A stretch of 6,818 nt of DNA from Tannerella sp. GTDB taxonomy: Bacteria > Bacteroidota > Bacteroidia > Bacteroidales > Tannerellaceae. The translations under genes and the position numbers were made by a program. The notes beneath the pieces are model-generated. The model did not search any database, had not been told where the DNA came from, and saw only the letters and a list, made by a program, of their open reading frames with translations. Below are positions 1 through 6,818 of this stretch, piece by piece. The DNA lies in the NCBI GenBank assembly GCA_031290635.1, contig JAITNE010000147.1, forward strand, positions 1 through 6,818, in the 5' to 3' direction. Every line of letters starts with the position of its first letter. Position 1 is the stretch's first letter.

Positions 1-2028
1 TTGCAGTTTATGAACGCAGGTAAACCGCAGGCTGCCGTGCCGACGACCGTCCATTGCGACCACCTTATTCAAGCGGATCTGGGCGCTAAGACCGACATTG
101 AGACGGCTACAACCGGCAACCGCGAAGTGTATGACTTCCTCAAAACGGTCTCTAACAAGTTCGGCATCGGATTCTGGAAACCCGGCGCAGGCATTATTCA
201 TCAGGTCGTGCTTGAGAACTACGCTTTTCCCGGCGGCATGATGATTGGCACGGATTCTCATACGCCTAACGCAGGCGGTCTGGGGATGATTGCAATCGGT
301 GTGGGAGGCGCCGACGCCGTTGATGTGATGAGCGGTATGGAATGGGAATTGAAGATGCCGCGACTGATTGGCGTCCGGCTGACAGGTAAATTGAGCGGCT
401 GGGCTGCACCTAAAGACGTTATCCTCAAACTCGCGGGCATACTGACGGTTAAAGGCGGAACTAATGCCATCATCGAATACTTCGGCGAAGGCGCGGCGTC
501 GCTCTCGGCTACCGGCAAGGCTACTATCTGCAATATGGGCGCTGAAGTAGGGGCTACAACCTCAATATTTCCGTTCGATAAGAATATCGCGGATTATCTG
601 CGACTTACAGGACGCGAAACGGTAGCCGAACGGGCTGAAAAAATCTTTGCCGACCTGCAAGCCGACGCCGAAGTTATAGCTGCGCCGGAGAAATATTACG
701 ACCGCGTAATCGAAATAAACCTTTCGGAATTAGAGCCTTACATCAACGGCCCTTTCACCCCTGACGCCGCAACTCCTATCTCGGAGTTTGCCGCACGAGT
801 ACGCGAAAACGACTATCCGCAGACGGTAGAAGTGGGTTTGATAGGCTCATGTACTAACTCGTCGTATCAGGATTTGAGTAGAGCGGCTTCGATTGTGCGT
901 CAGGCCGTCGAAGATGATATCCCCGTCAAGGCGTCGCTGATTATCAATCCCGGTTCGGAACAAATCCGCTATACAGCCGAGCGCGACGGTATTATCGGCG
1001 ACTTCGAGCGTGTCGGCGCACTGATTATGGCTAACGCCTGCGGTCCCTGTATAGGACAGTGGAAGCGTCATACCGACGACAATACGCGCAAAAACTCTAT
1101 TGTAACCTCGTTCAATCGCAATTTTGCCAAACGCGCCGACGGTAATCCCAATACTTACGCTTTCGTGGCTTCACCGGAACTGACAATGGCGTTGACGATA
1201 GCAGGAAGCCTCACTTTCAATCCCTTAAAAGACAAACTGCAAACTGCCGACGGACGCGAGGTATTGCTCCGCGAGCCGCAGGGCAGCGATTTTCCTCCGC
1301 AAGGGTTTGCGGTCGAGGACAGTGGCTATATAGCTCCTGCGACAGGGCTTGATCTTGTCGAGGTATCTATTGATCCGCAGTCGTCGAGGCTTCAAGTATT
1401 GCAGCCATTCAAGTCGCCACTTGCAGGAGAGTTGGAGAATATGCCTTTGCTAATCAAGACTGCCGGAAAATGTACTACCGACCATATTTCGATGGCAGGT
1501 AGCTGGTTGCGCTATCGCGGTCATCTTGAGAATATCTCCGACAATCTGCTGATGGGAGCTGTGAATGCTTTCAACGGTAAGACTAATGAGACGCTGAGTC
1601 AGCTGACTAAAACGTACGACACTGTTTCGGGCGTAGCCAAAGGCTATAAAGCGCAGGGGATATCATCAATTGTCGTCGCTGAAGAGAATTACGGCGAAGG
1701 CTCTTCCCGTGAGCATGCCGCCATGGAGCCGCGATTTCTGAACGTGAAGGCTATTCTCGCCAAGAGTTTCGCCCGCATCCACGAAACTAACCTTAAGAAA
1801 CAAGGTATGCTTGCGCTCACTTTTGCCGACAAGAACGACTATGACCGTATCCGTGAAGACGACCGTATAACTATCGCCGGCACAGAGAATTTCTGTCCGG
1901 GCAGTCCGCTTACGGCAACAGTTCTGCATTCCGATGGCGCGAAAGAATCATTCACCGTCAATCACACTTTCAACGAATTGCAAATTAAATGGTACAAAGC
2001 CGGAAGTGCGCTTAATAATTTGAAATGA
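1..2028 (+). CDS. acnA: Aconitate hydratase, mitochondrial-type (5' end cut by window)
   Basis: Cytosolic [4Fe-4S] enzyme that interconverts citrate and isocitrate via cis-aconitate. The three cluster cysteines are visible at C284 (in IGSCTNSS), C347 and C350 (in [10 protein letters not shown]). Their spacing of 63 and 3 residues equals that of pig mitochondrial aconitase (358/421/424). Active-site counterparts include D20-H21, H67, D85/H87 and, in the C-terminal swivel domain, S568 and R570 within GEGSSREH. The whole sequence reads like the mitochondrial family rather than the longer AcnA/IRP1 or the AcnB type. The C-terminus ([11 protein letters not shown]) looks natural. Position 1 is an internal TTG leucine codon, not a start: by alignment to pig numbering about 80 N-terminal residues lie upstream of the window. 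It is the first visible gene of a cluster with isocitrate dehydrogenase and citrate synthase. Its TGA abuts the next ATG. Family assignment is very secure; the symbol follows Bacteroides usage. Confidence 0.97.
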   Translation: MQFMNAGKPQAAVPTTVHCDHLIQADLGAKTDIETATTGNREVYDFLKTVSNKFGIGFWKPGAGIIHQVVLENYAFPGGMMIGTDSHTPNAGGLGMIAIGVGGADAVDVMSGMEWELKMPRLIGVRLTGKLSGWAAPKDVILKLAGILTVKGGTNAIIEYFGEGAASLSATGKATICNMGAEVGATTSIFPFDKNIADYLRLTGRETVAERAEKIFADLQADAEVIAAPEKYYDRVIEINLSELEPYINGPFTPDAATPISEFAARVRENDYPQTVEVGLIGSCTNSSYQDLSRAASIVRQAVEDDIPVKASLIINPGSEQIRYTAERDGIIGDFERVGALIMANACGPCIGQWKRHTDDNTRKNSIVTSFNRNFAKRADGNPNTYAFVASPELTMALTIAGSLTFNPLKDKLQTADGREVLLREPQGSDFPPQGFAVEDSGYIAPATGLDLVEVSIDPQSSRLQVLQPFKSPLAGELENMPLLIKTAGKCTTDHISMAGSWLRYRGHLENISDNLLMGAVNAFNGKTNETLSQLTKTYDTVSGVAKGYKAQGISSIVVAEENYGEGSSREHAAMEPRFLNVKAILAKSFARIHETNLKKQGMLALTFADKNDYDRIREDDRITIAGTENFCPGSPLTATVLHSDGAKESFTVNHTFNELQIKWYKAGSALNNLK

Positions 2029-3978
2029 ATGATACAAGCACAAGTCAATTATTACAATGCCTTGCAGCAGCCGGATAAACAAATCATACAGATAGCTGCG
2101 CTGCACGCCAACGGCATCACTGCATTTGAATTACAGAAGTATCTTTTGCCGTCCGTCATCGACCAGAATATTATTGCGGATGCGATGGAGGCAGCTGTAG
2201 AGAACGGTTTGTTTACATCCGTCAATATCGCTAATCCTTACTATTACGTCGATGTGGATTTTATGGTCGAGATTATTCCTGACTTTACCGGATTTGACGA
2301 GGTGTGGAACAAAATGCTTAAGGATGAATATTTCCAGTGGGGTAAGAACGACAAGACTGCGTTCCGCAACTGTATCTATTCACTTCTGTATCATCCCAAG
2401 AAATATGCCGAGCACGAGAGGTTTTTCCGGCAGTCCTACCAGCCGACTATGTACAGCAGGTATGAGTTGCTTGTTATGAATCCGAAGTACGAGCAGTTTC
2501 TGTCGGGTATATCTCAAGAAGTAGTCTTTGAAGTTTTGCAAAAGATGGCTGACAGTCAGCCGGACAATCTTATGCCGGTAGCCGTAACCCGACAGATTAT
2601 TCGGAAGACCCTTGCGGCGTGTAAGATTGACGAGCAATCGTTGCTGAATTTGCTGGATCAGAAATATTTCTTGTTACATGGCGATTATGAGAAGGCTATT
2701 GAGTACTCCGACGAGGAGCAGGCGCTTGAAATTACGGCTTATGCGGCGATAACTGCCGGTGATGTGCAGGAGGCGTTGAACTTGTTTAGACAAGCGTTGA
2801 CAATCCGGAACAAAGACCTCCGTCACAAGCTTTTGCTACCCGTGCACTCGTGTTATTCGATGTTGTATTATCTTGCGGCATTGTTCAGCATTGATTCGCA
2901 GACTGCGCTTCCGGTTTTCAGGAAGATACATCAGTGGATGATTTCAGGTAAAACGAAATACAGCACTGCGGTTATGACCGATTTCAGCCCTGTGATATAC
3001 TTCGCCGTGAACGACAAAAGGGAATTATACGAGCAGACAATCAAGACCATGACGGAGTTAATAAGCAAGCATGATATTAACGTTTCGGTTTTGTCGTATA
3101 TCGTAATCATCTATTTATCCGGCGAAAAGCCAAGCTGTGATAAGGAGCGGCTGACGGATATTGCGCGCAAAGCCTGCGATAGCGATTGCCGGATACTTGC
3201 TTACGAGGCGCTTTACGTGATGAAGCAGGTCGTAGATTCGCCGGTCATCGACAAATTGTTTAATCAGCTGGCTGAGGAGCTTGGATATGAGCCTGTACTG
3301 TCGAAGATTATCCGGCAGGCGAGCTGGGAGAAATCGCTCAACATGCTGATGGGCGTCAAGAACGACGGCGTCAGGGAGAATATCGAGCAGAACATACGTA
3401 TGGCATACATTTTCAAGCCGAAGGAGGGCGTGATTGTACCTGTTGTACAAAAGCGTCAGACTAAGGGATGGTCGATTCTGAAGTATATCAAGATTGATTC
3501 TTTCCGGAACGCCGATATTGAGGGGATGAGCGTACAGGATATAAGGATAGCCGGCAAGATGAAGAAGGTCGCTTACTCGCATTCGGGTGACGGGCAGAAT
3601 TATCAGTTTACGGAAGAAGTATTTACGGCGCTGGTAGGTCATCCTTACGTATTCAGGATTGATGAGCAGAAGGTGGAAAGTCAGGTTGAGTTTGTGGCGG
3701 CTCAACCTGTGGTGTCGGTAAGGAAATCCGGGAAAGGATACTCTATTTCGACGAATCTGAGACGTAGCGACAAGAGTGTTTACGTCGAGAAGGAGACTCC
3801 GAACCGCTATCGCGTCTATGATTTAAGCCGTCGTCAGCAGCAGATTCTGGCTATTATCAATGCACAATCCATAATTGTACCTCCCGAAGGCAAGGATAAG
3901 CTGGCAGAATTGCTTGGCATGTTCAGCGTCGAAGGAATTACGGTTCGTTCTACCTTAAAGGCGTCTTATAAACTGTAA
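2029..3978 (+). CDS. N-terminal half of an SNF2-type helicase, without the ATPase motor (stand-alone or truncated)
   Basis: A 649-residue soluble protein with no signal peptide or convincing membrane helix. Order of parts: residues 15-85 resemble a winged-helix-like start (helices, then ENGLFTS); 90-440 are alpha-helical and repeat-like, including GDVQEALNLFRQAL (244-257), LLLPVHSCYSMLYYLAAL (268-285) and SWEKSLNML (432-440). Then come QKRQTKGWS (474-482), ALVGHPYVF (534-542) and NRYRVYDLSRRQQQ (592-605), ending at IVPPEGKDKL and GITVRS (616-641). In recalled large bacterial SNF2 DEAD/DEAH helicases this same succession (a wHTH, a 'xxAL..F..AL..LR' helical region, QKR..GWS, LVGHP.VF, TRYRV) precedes the two RecA-like lobes. 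Here translation stops just where those would follow. No Walker A, DEAH or other helicase motif is present, so unaided ATPase activity is not expected. The start is set by the ATG abutting the aconitase stop; the next Met is codon 53. Synonymous codon choice is less C-ending than in the two genes downstream. Family link is by remembered motifs; function is unknown. Confidence 0.68.
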   Translation: MIQAQVNYYNALQQPDKQIIQIAALHANGITAFELQKYLLPSVIDQNIIADAMEAAVENGLFTSVNIANPYYYVDVDFMVEIIPDFTGFDEVWNKMLKDEYFQWGKNDKTAFRNCIYSLLYHPKKYAEHERFFRQSYQPTMYSRYELLVMNPKYEQFLSGISQEVVFEVLQKMADSQPDNLMPVAVTRQIIRKTLAACKIDEQSLLNLLDQKYFLLHGDYEKAIEYSDEEQALEITAYAAITAGDVQEALNLFRQALTIRNKDLRHKLLLPVHSCYSMLYYLAALFSIDSQTALPVFRKIHQWMISGKTKYSTAVMTDFSPVIYFAVNDKRELYEQTIKTMTELISKHDINVSVLSYIVIIYLSGEKPSCDKERLTDIARKACDSDCRILAYEALYVMKQVVDSPVIDKLFNQLAEELGYEPVLSKIIRQASWEKSLNMLMGVKNDGVRENIEQNIRMAYIFKPKEGVIVPVVQKRQTKGWSILKYIKIDSFRNADIEGMSVQDIRIAGKMKKVAYSHSGDGQNYQFTEEVFTALVGHPYVFRIDEQKVESQVEFVAAQPVVSVRKSGKGYSISTNLRRSDKSVYVEKETPNRYRVYDLSRRQQQILAIINAQSIIVPPEGKDKLAELLGMFSVEGITVRSTLKASYKL

Positions 3979-3998
3979 CCCCCCCCTGTTATCCCCCC
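3979..3998. repeat. C8 and C6 homopolymer tracts in the gap before isocitrate dehydrogenase
   Basis: Immediately after the TAA of the SNF2-like gene there are eight C residues (3979-3986), then TGTTAT, then six C (3993-3998). The remaining 40 bp to the isocitrate dehydrogenase start are A/T-rich. No G-run lies nearby to form a hairpin, so it does not look like an intrinsic terminator. Such tracts are prone to slippage and to assembly or sequencing error. Their position at the apparent truncation point of the helicase-like gene makes them a candidate rearrangement scar, which is inference. Confidence 0.75.
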
Positions 3999-4038
3999 AA
4001 ATACATTAATATTATTCACATCAAACACAAATTCAATT

Positions 4039-5220
4039 ATGAAGATAACAAAAGAAAACAATAAATTACTTGTCCCCGACGACCTCACAGTCCCTTTTAT
4101 TGAAGGCGACGGCGTCGGGCGCGAAATCACAGCCGTCAACCGCGCTGTTGTCAACGCCGCGGTCGCGAAGGCTTACGGCGGAAAGCGTTCCATAGAGTGG
4201 AAAGAAGTTCTTGCGGGCGGCAAAGCCTTTGAGCAGACCGGCAACCGGCTTCCCGACGACACCCTGAACGTCTTCCGCGAATATCTTATCGGACTCAAGG
4301 GGCCGCTCACTACGCCCGTCGGCGAGGGAATCCGTTCCCTCAACGTCGCCATGCGTCAGATGCTCGACCTTTACGTCTGTTTACGCCCGGTACGCTGGTT
4401 TCGCGGCGTCGTGTCTCCGATTAAGGAGCCGCAGAACGTCAACATGACGATATTCCGCGAGAACACCGAAGACATCTATGCCGGCATCGAGTGGCAACAA
4501 GGCACTCCCGAAGCCGCACGTCTGCTTCGATTCCTCAAAGACGAGATGGGCGTGAAGAACATCCGTTTCGAGGACACCTCCGCCTTTGGTATCAAGCCCG
4601 TATCTGTTGAGGGCACTGAGCGACTTGTCCGCGCGGCCATCGAGTACGCGCTCGCAAACTCCCTGCGCACGGTTACGCTTGTCCACAAGGGCAACATTAT
4701 GAAGTTCACCGAAGGCGGATTCAAGCGATGGGGCTACGAGCTTGCCACGCGCGAATACGCCCGACAGCTATCCGAGGGCACGCTCGTCATCAACGATTGC
4801 ATCGCCGACGCTTTCCTGCAAAACACCCTGCTCACCCCGGAGCGCTACCAGGTCATTGCCACGCTCAACCTCAACGGCGATTACATCTCCGACCAGCTTG
4901 CAGCCATGGTAGGCGGCATCGGCATCGCGCCCGGCGCAAACATCAACTACCTCACCGGACACGCAATTTTCGAAGCCACGCACGGCACTGCGCCCGACAT
5001 CGCCGGACGCGACCTTGCCAACCCCTCCTCGCTGCTGCTTTCGTCCGTTATGATGCTCGAATACATCGGATGGAACGAAGCCGCAGCCATTATTACAGCC
5101 GCCATGGACGAAGCATTCCTCAACGGCAACGCAACCGCAGACCTTGCACGCTTTATGCCCGGCGGCAAGTCCTTGAGCACAGCACAATTCGGGCGTCATT
5201 TACAGTCAATAATCAATTAA
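4039..5220 (+). CDS. icd: Isocitrate dehydrogenase, predicted NAD-preferring
   Basis: Cytosolic homodimer-type beta-decarboxylating dehydrogenase that converts isocitrate to 2-oxoglutarate and CO2, reducing a nicotinamide cofactor. Substrate residues, with E. coli Icd numbers in brackets, are S100 (113), N102 (115), R106 (119), R116 (129), R140 (153), Y147 (160), K217 (230), D257 (283), D281 (307) and D285 (311). The cofactor loop reads [14 protein letters not shown] at 315-328, giving D320, I321 and A327 where NADP-specific E. coli has K344, Y345 and V351; Y391 is replaced by A367. Those are the changes known to turn the enzyme toward NAD, so NAD use is inferred; R371 still matches R395. At 393 residues it is shorter than E. 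coli Icd (416), partly from a deletion of about 13 residues between K217 and D257. The start fits the family N-terminus (MKIT...TVPFIEGDG). The leader is A/T-rich with no Shine-Dalgarno. Citrate synthase follows 12 bp later. Confidence 0.96.
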   Translation: MKITKENNKLLVPDDLTVPFIEGDGVGREITAVNRAVVNAAVAKAYGGKRSIEWKEVLAGGKAFEQTGNRLPDDTLNVFREYLIGLKGPLTTPVGEGIRSLNVAMRQMLDLYVCLRPVRWFRGVVSPIKEPQNVNMTIFRENTEDIYAGIEWQQGTPEAARLLRFLKDEMGVKNIRFEDTSAFGIKPVSVEGTERLVRAAIEYALANSLRTVTLVHKGNIMKFTEGGFKRWGYELATREYARQLSEGTLVINDCIADAFLQNTLLTPERYQVIATLNLNGDYISDQLAAMVGGIGIAPGANINYLTGHAIFEATHGTAPDIAGRDLANPSSLLLSSVMMLEYIGWNEAAAIITAAMDEAFLNGNATADLARFMPGGKSLSTAQFGRHLQSIIN

Positions 5221-5232
5221 AAATCAATCGAA

Positions 5233-6576
5233 ATGAAAAAGGAATACTTAATTTACAAACTCTCGGAGTCCGTAAAGACTACCAGCAAGATCGACAAGGA
5301 ACTCTTCGCCAAATACAACGTAAAACGCGGTCTGCGTAACGAAGACGGCACCGGCGTACTCGTCGGACTCACCCAGATAGGCAACGTAGTCGGTTACGAG
5401 CGCCTGCCCGAAGGCGGCCTCAAAGCCATCCCCGGCAAACTCTTCTATCGCGGCTACGACGTCGAAGACATCGTCCACGACCTTATCAGGGAAAAACGCT
5501 ACGGCTTTGAAGAAGTCGCTTACCTCATGCTGTCCGGAAGCCTGCCCGACAAGGAAGAACTCAGCAACTTCCGTGAACTCATCAACGACAACATGCCCCT
5601 CGAACAGAAAACCAAGATGAACATCATCGACCTCGAAGGCCAGAACATCATGAACACCCTCGCACGCTGCGTACTCGAAATGTACAACTTCGACCTCAAC
5701 CCCGACGACACATCCCCCGAAAACCTCATGCGGCAGTCCATACAGCTCATCTCACGCTTCCCCGCAATCATCGCCTACGCCTATAACATACTGCGCCACA
5801 GCTCGCAGGGGCAGTCGCTACACATTCACCACCCCCTCGAAAACCTCACCCTCGCCGAAAACTTCCTCCACATGCTCAAGCACACCTACACCCAGCTTGA
5901 AGCCCGCACACTCGACCTGCTGCTCGTCCTGCAAGCAGAGCACGGCGGCGGTAACAACTCCACCTTCACCGTCCGCGTAACCAGCTCCACCGGCACCGAC
6001 ACCTATTCATCCATCGCAGCAGGCATCGGCTCCCTGAAGGGACCACTCCACGGCGGCGCAAACATCCAGGTCGTGGACATGTTTAACCACCTCAAGACAA
6101 ACATCAAGGACTGGACTGACGTCAAGGAAATCGACCTCTATTTCCAGCGGATGCTCAACAAGGAAGTTTACAACCGCACCGGCCTCATCTACGGCATCGG
6201 CCACGCGGTTTACACCATATCCGACCCCCGCGCTATCCTCCTCAAGGAATTAGCCCGCGACCTGGCAAAAGAAAAAGGACGCATCGAAGAATTCACCTTC
6301 CTCGAGCTGCTCGAAGAACGCGCCATCTCCTCGTTCTACACCTTCAAAGGCGCCCGTAAAAGCGTATCCTCGAACATCGACTTCTATTCCGGCTTCGTTT
6401 ACGAGATGATAGGCCTGCCGGAGGAAATCTACACCCCCCTGTTCGCCATGGCCAGAATAGTCGGCTGGACAGCCCATCGCATCGAAGAACTCAACTTCAA
6501 AAGCAAGCGCATCATCCGTCCCGCCTACCGCAACATTCTGGACACACAGGAATACCTCCCGATGGACAACCGATAG
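5233..6576 (+). CDS. gltA: Citrate (si)-synthase
   Basis: Condenses oxaloacetate with acetyl-CoA to citrate, the entry step of the cycle arm encoded here. Visible active-site elements: AEHGGGNNST with H237; GPLHGGAN with catalytic H273; GIGHAVYTISDPRA with H324 and citrate-binding R333; NIDFYSG with catalytic D383; MARIVGW with R408; and RIIRPAY with R429. At 447 residues it is slightly longer than typical bacterial enzymes (E. coli GltA 427), with an N-terminal extension of charged residues before the core. The GHAV sequence follows the eukaryotic enzyme, whereas E. coli has GHRV; HGGGNNST resembles Bacteroides/Clostridia homologues as recalled. The start ATG lies 12 bp after the isocitrate dehydrogenase stop, behind an A/T-rich leader without a Shine-Dalgarno, so the two genes are probably co-transcribed. 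Synonymous sites are strikingly C-rich (CTC, AAC, GAC, ATC), which may reflect high expression. The gene ends in TAG, exactly where a repeat array begins. Confidence 0.97.
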   Translation: MKKEYLIYKLSESVKTTSKIDKELFAKYNVKRGLRNEDGTGVLVGLTQIGNVVGYERLPEGGLKAIPGKLFYRGYDVEDIVHDLIREKRYGFEEVAYLMLSGSLPDKEELSNFRELINDNMPLEQKTKMNIIDLEGQNIMNTLARCVLEMYNFDLNPDDTSPENLMRQSIQLISRFPAIIAYAYNILRHSSQGQSLHIHHPLENLTLAENFLHMLKHTYTQLEARTLDLLLVLQAEHGGGNNSTFTVRVTSSTGTDTYSSIAAGIGSLKGPLHGGANIQVVDMFNHLKTNIKDWTDVKEIDLYFQRMLNKEVYNRTGLIYGIGHAVYTISDPRAILLKELARDLAKEKGRIEEFTFLELLEERAISSFYTFKGARKSVSSNIDFYSGFVYEMIGLPEEIYTPLFAMARIVGWTAHRIEELNFKSKRIIRPAYRNILDTQEYLPMDNR

Positions 6577-6580
6577 ATTA

Positions 6581-6629
6581 AAGATTCGGATTGTGTAAAG
6601 CTCCGGCTTTACACAATTCCCGAAATCTT
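6581..6629 (+). terminator. Extended foldback after citrate synthase; possible transcript end or 3' stabiliser
   Basis: The copy 1 stem can be extended. A6590 pairs with T6617, CGG (6587-6589) can pair with CCG (6620-6622), and AAGATT (6581-6586) with AATCTT (6624-6629), leaving short bulges. This yields a long imperfect hairpin just behind the last gene, where an operon terminator is expected. No U-tract follows the core stem, so canonical intrinsic termination is not supported. The same core also appears inside the repeat array, so the structure may instead be a repeat or mRNA 3'-end stabiliser. The hairpin is seen; the role is a guess. Confidence 0.35.
6591..6616. repeat. Palindrome copy 1 with TCCG loop
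   Basis: Perfect inverted repeat: left arm TTGTGTAAAGC (6591-6601), loop TCCG (6602-6605), right arm GCTTTACACAA (6606-6616). As RNA this gives an 11-bp stem closed by C(UCCG)G, a member of the unusually stable UNCG tetraloop class. It lies 14 bp after the citrate synthase stop. Positions 6593-6617 are identical to 6761-6785. Confidence 0.92.
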
Positions 6630-6755
6630 GATTCAGGTTGATAAAAATCTATTTTAGAAAGATAAGTATATAATTTAGAAAGATAAAATCTTAATTCAGG
6701 GAGATAAAAATCTATTTTAGAAAGATAAACTTTTAATTCAGGTTGATAAAAATCC
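6630..6755. repeat. Six tandem copies of a 21-bp unit
   Basis: Exact 21-bp periodicity is shown by GATAA at 6640, 6661, 6682, 6703, 6724 and 6745. Units are 6630-6650, 6651-6671, 6672-6692, 6693-6713, 6714-6734 and 6735-6755. Two flavours occur: A, with ATTCAGG before the GATAA, and B, with TTTAGAAA before it, in the order A-B-B-A-B-A. There are no spacers between units, so this is not a CRISPR. Because 21 is a multiple of three, a minus-strand frame remains open across it and reads as seven-residue repeats (YLSKIDF, YLPELRF-like), which is a by-product of the period rather than clear evidence of a gene. Confidence 0.9.
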
Positions 6756-6760
6756 GGGAG

Positions 6761-6782
6761 GTGTAAAGCTCCGGCTTTACAC
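6761..6782. repeat. Palindrome copy 2 with TCCG loop
   Basis: Arms GTGTAAAGC (6761-6769) and GCTTTACAC (6774-6782) enclose the same TCCG loop as copy 1. The outer pairing seen in copy 1 is lost here (G6760 faces A6783), so this copy has only a 9-bp stem. It sits inside the 21-bp array, and its 42-bp segment (6756-6797) occupies exactly two unit lengths. Confidence 0.9.
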
Positions 6783-6797
6783 AATGCTCAAAGTTTT

Positions 6798-6818
6798 AAT
6801 TCAGGTAGATAAACTTTT
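6798..6818. repeat. Seventh 21-bp unit, after the second palindrome, at the window edge
   Basis: An A-flavour unit (AATTCAGG, TA, then GATAAACTTTT) lies 42 bp, i.e. two unit lengths, beyond the end of the sixth unit and keeps its register. It ends exactly at the window boundary, so the array probably continues. Confidence 0.8.

Larger units (their letters stand above)
6576..6818. repeat. Composite repeat array after citrate synthase: 21-bp units plus a palindrome, 168-bp higher-order period
   Basis: The whole 242-bp tail after citrate synthase is one repeat structure and holds no convincing gene. About 75 bp at 6576-6650 (GATTAAAGATTCGG, palindrome, then CAGGTTGATAAAAATCT) recurs at 6745-6818 (GATAAAAATCC, palindrome, then CAGGTAGATAAACTTTT) with one small indel on the left side. 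The palindromes are 168 bp apart, which is eight 21-bp units, and the GATAA landmarks stay in 21-bp register across the second palindrome (6745 to 6808 is 63 bp). The array continues beyond the window. Role unknown; it could be an intergenic repeat family in this genome. Confidence 0.85.

Noticed and set aside
1..3. TTG start codon for aconitase at the first base
   Set aside because: Alignment to known aconitases shows about 80 residues missing, including part of the first domain, so position 1 is internal.
3115..3705. A 196-codon minus-strand frame opposite the SNF2-like gene
   Set aside because: It matches no family I recognise and lies wholly opposite a plus-strand frame with clear motif order; taken as a shadow.
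3999..4038. Bacteroidota-type promoter before isocitrate dehydrogenase
   Set aside because: The stretch is A/T-rich, but no TTTG at the -33 position or good TAnnTTTG at the -7 position was found.
4728..5339. A 203-codon plus-strand frame rich in Arg and His overlapping isocitrate dehydrogenase and citrate synthase
   Set aside because: It is an alternate frame of two confidently assigned genes, and its extreme Arg/His composition is what a shifted frame of C-ending codons gives.
6578..6784. Minus-strand 68-codon open frame with seven-residue repeats (YLSKIDF, YQPESRF) flanked by CKAGAL at both ends
   Set aside because: It starts with TTG inside the palindrome and the repeats follow directly from the 21-bp DNA period; CKAGAL at both ends is the palindrome read in frame. 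No ribosome site or independent coding sign was seen.
6630..6818. CRISPR array
   Set aside because: The 21-bp units are contiguous without unique spacers, and no cas gene is nearby.

Overview
This window looks like a chromosomal segment from a member of the Bacteroidota, most likely Bacteroidales. The evidence is a mitochondrial-type aconitase, a compact isocitrate dehydrogenase and a Bacteroides/Clostridia-like citrate synthase in one cluster, with A/T-rich leaders lacking Shine-Dalgarno sequences. This placement is by pattern recognition only; no search was run. All four genes lie on the + strand.

Layout: 1-2028 is aconitase, cut at its 5' end by the window edge (about 80 residues missing). 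Directly after its TGA, with no spacer and in the same frame, 2029-3978 encodes a 649-residue protein. It looks like the N-terminal, motor-less half of a large bacterial SNF2-type helicase and stops where the ATPase core would be expected. A 60-bp gap (3979-4038) starts with C8 and C6 tracts right at that stop. Isocitrate dehydrogenase follows at 4039-5220 and citrate synthase at 5233-6576, 12 bp apart. From the citrate synthase stop to the window end (6576-6818) the DNA is a structured repeat array: 21-bp tandem units plus two copies of a palindrome with a TCCG loop. The two copies are spaced exactly 168 bp (8 x 21) apart.

Together citrate synthase, aconitase and isocitrate dehydrogenase form the oxidative arm of the citric acid cycle, from oxaloacetate plus acetyl-CoA to 2-oxoglutarate, which in anaerobes mainly feeds glutamate synthesis. 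The dehydrogenase has the cofactor-pocket residues of an NAD-using enzyme. The SNF2-related gene has no obvious link to this pathway. Its placement, tight coupling to aconitase, lack of a motor domain and different codon style make it the main oddity. The second is the phased 21-bp/palindrome array after the operon. No tRNA, rRNA, CRISPR, insertion sequence or convincing promoter was seen.
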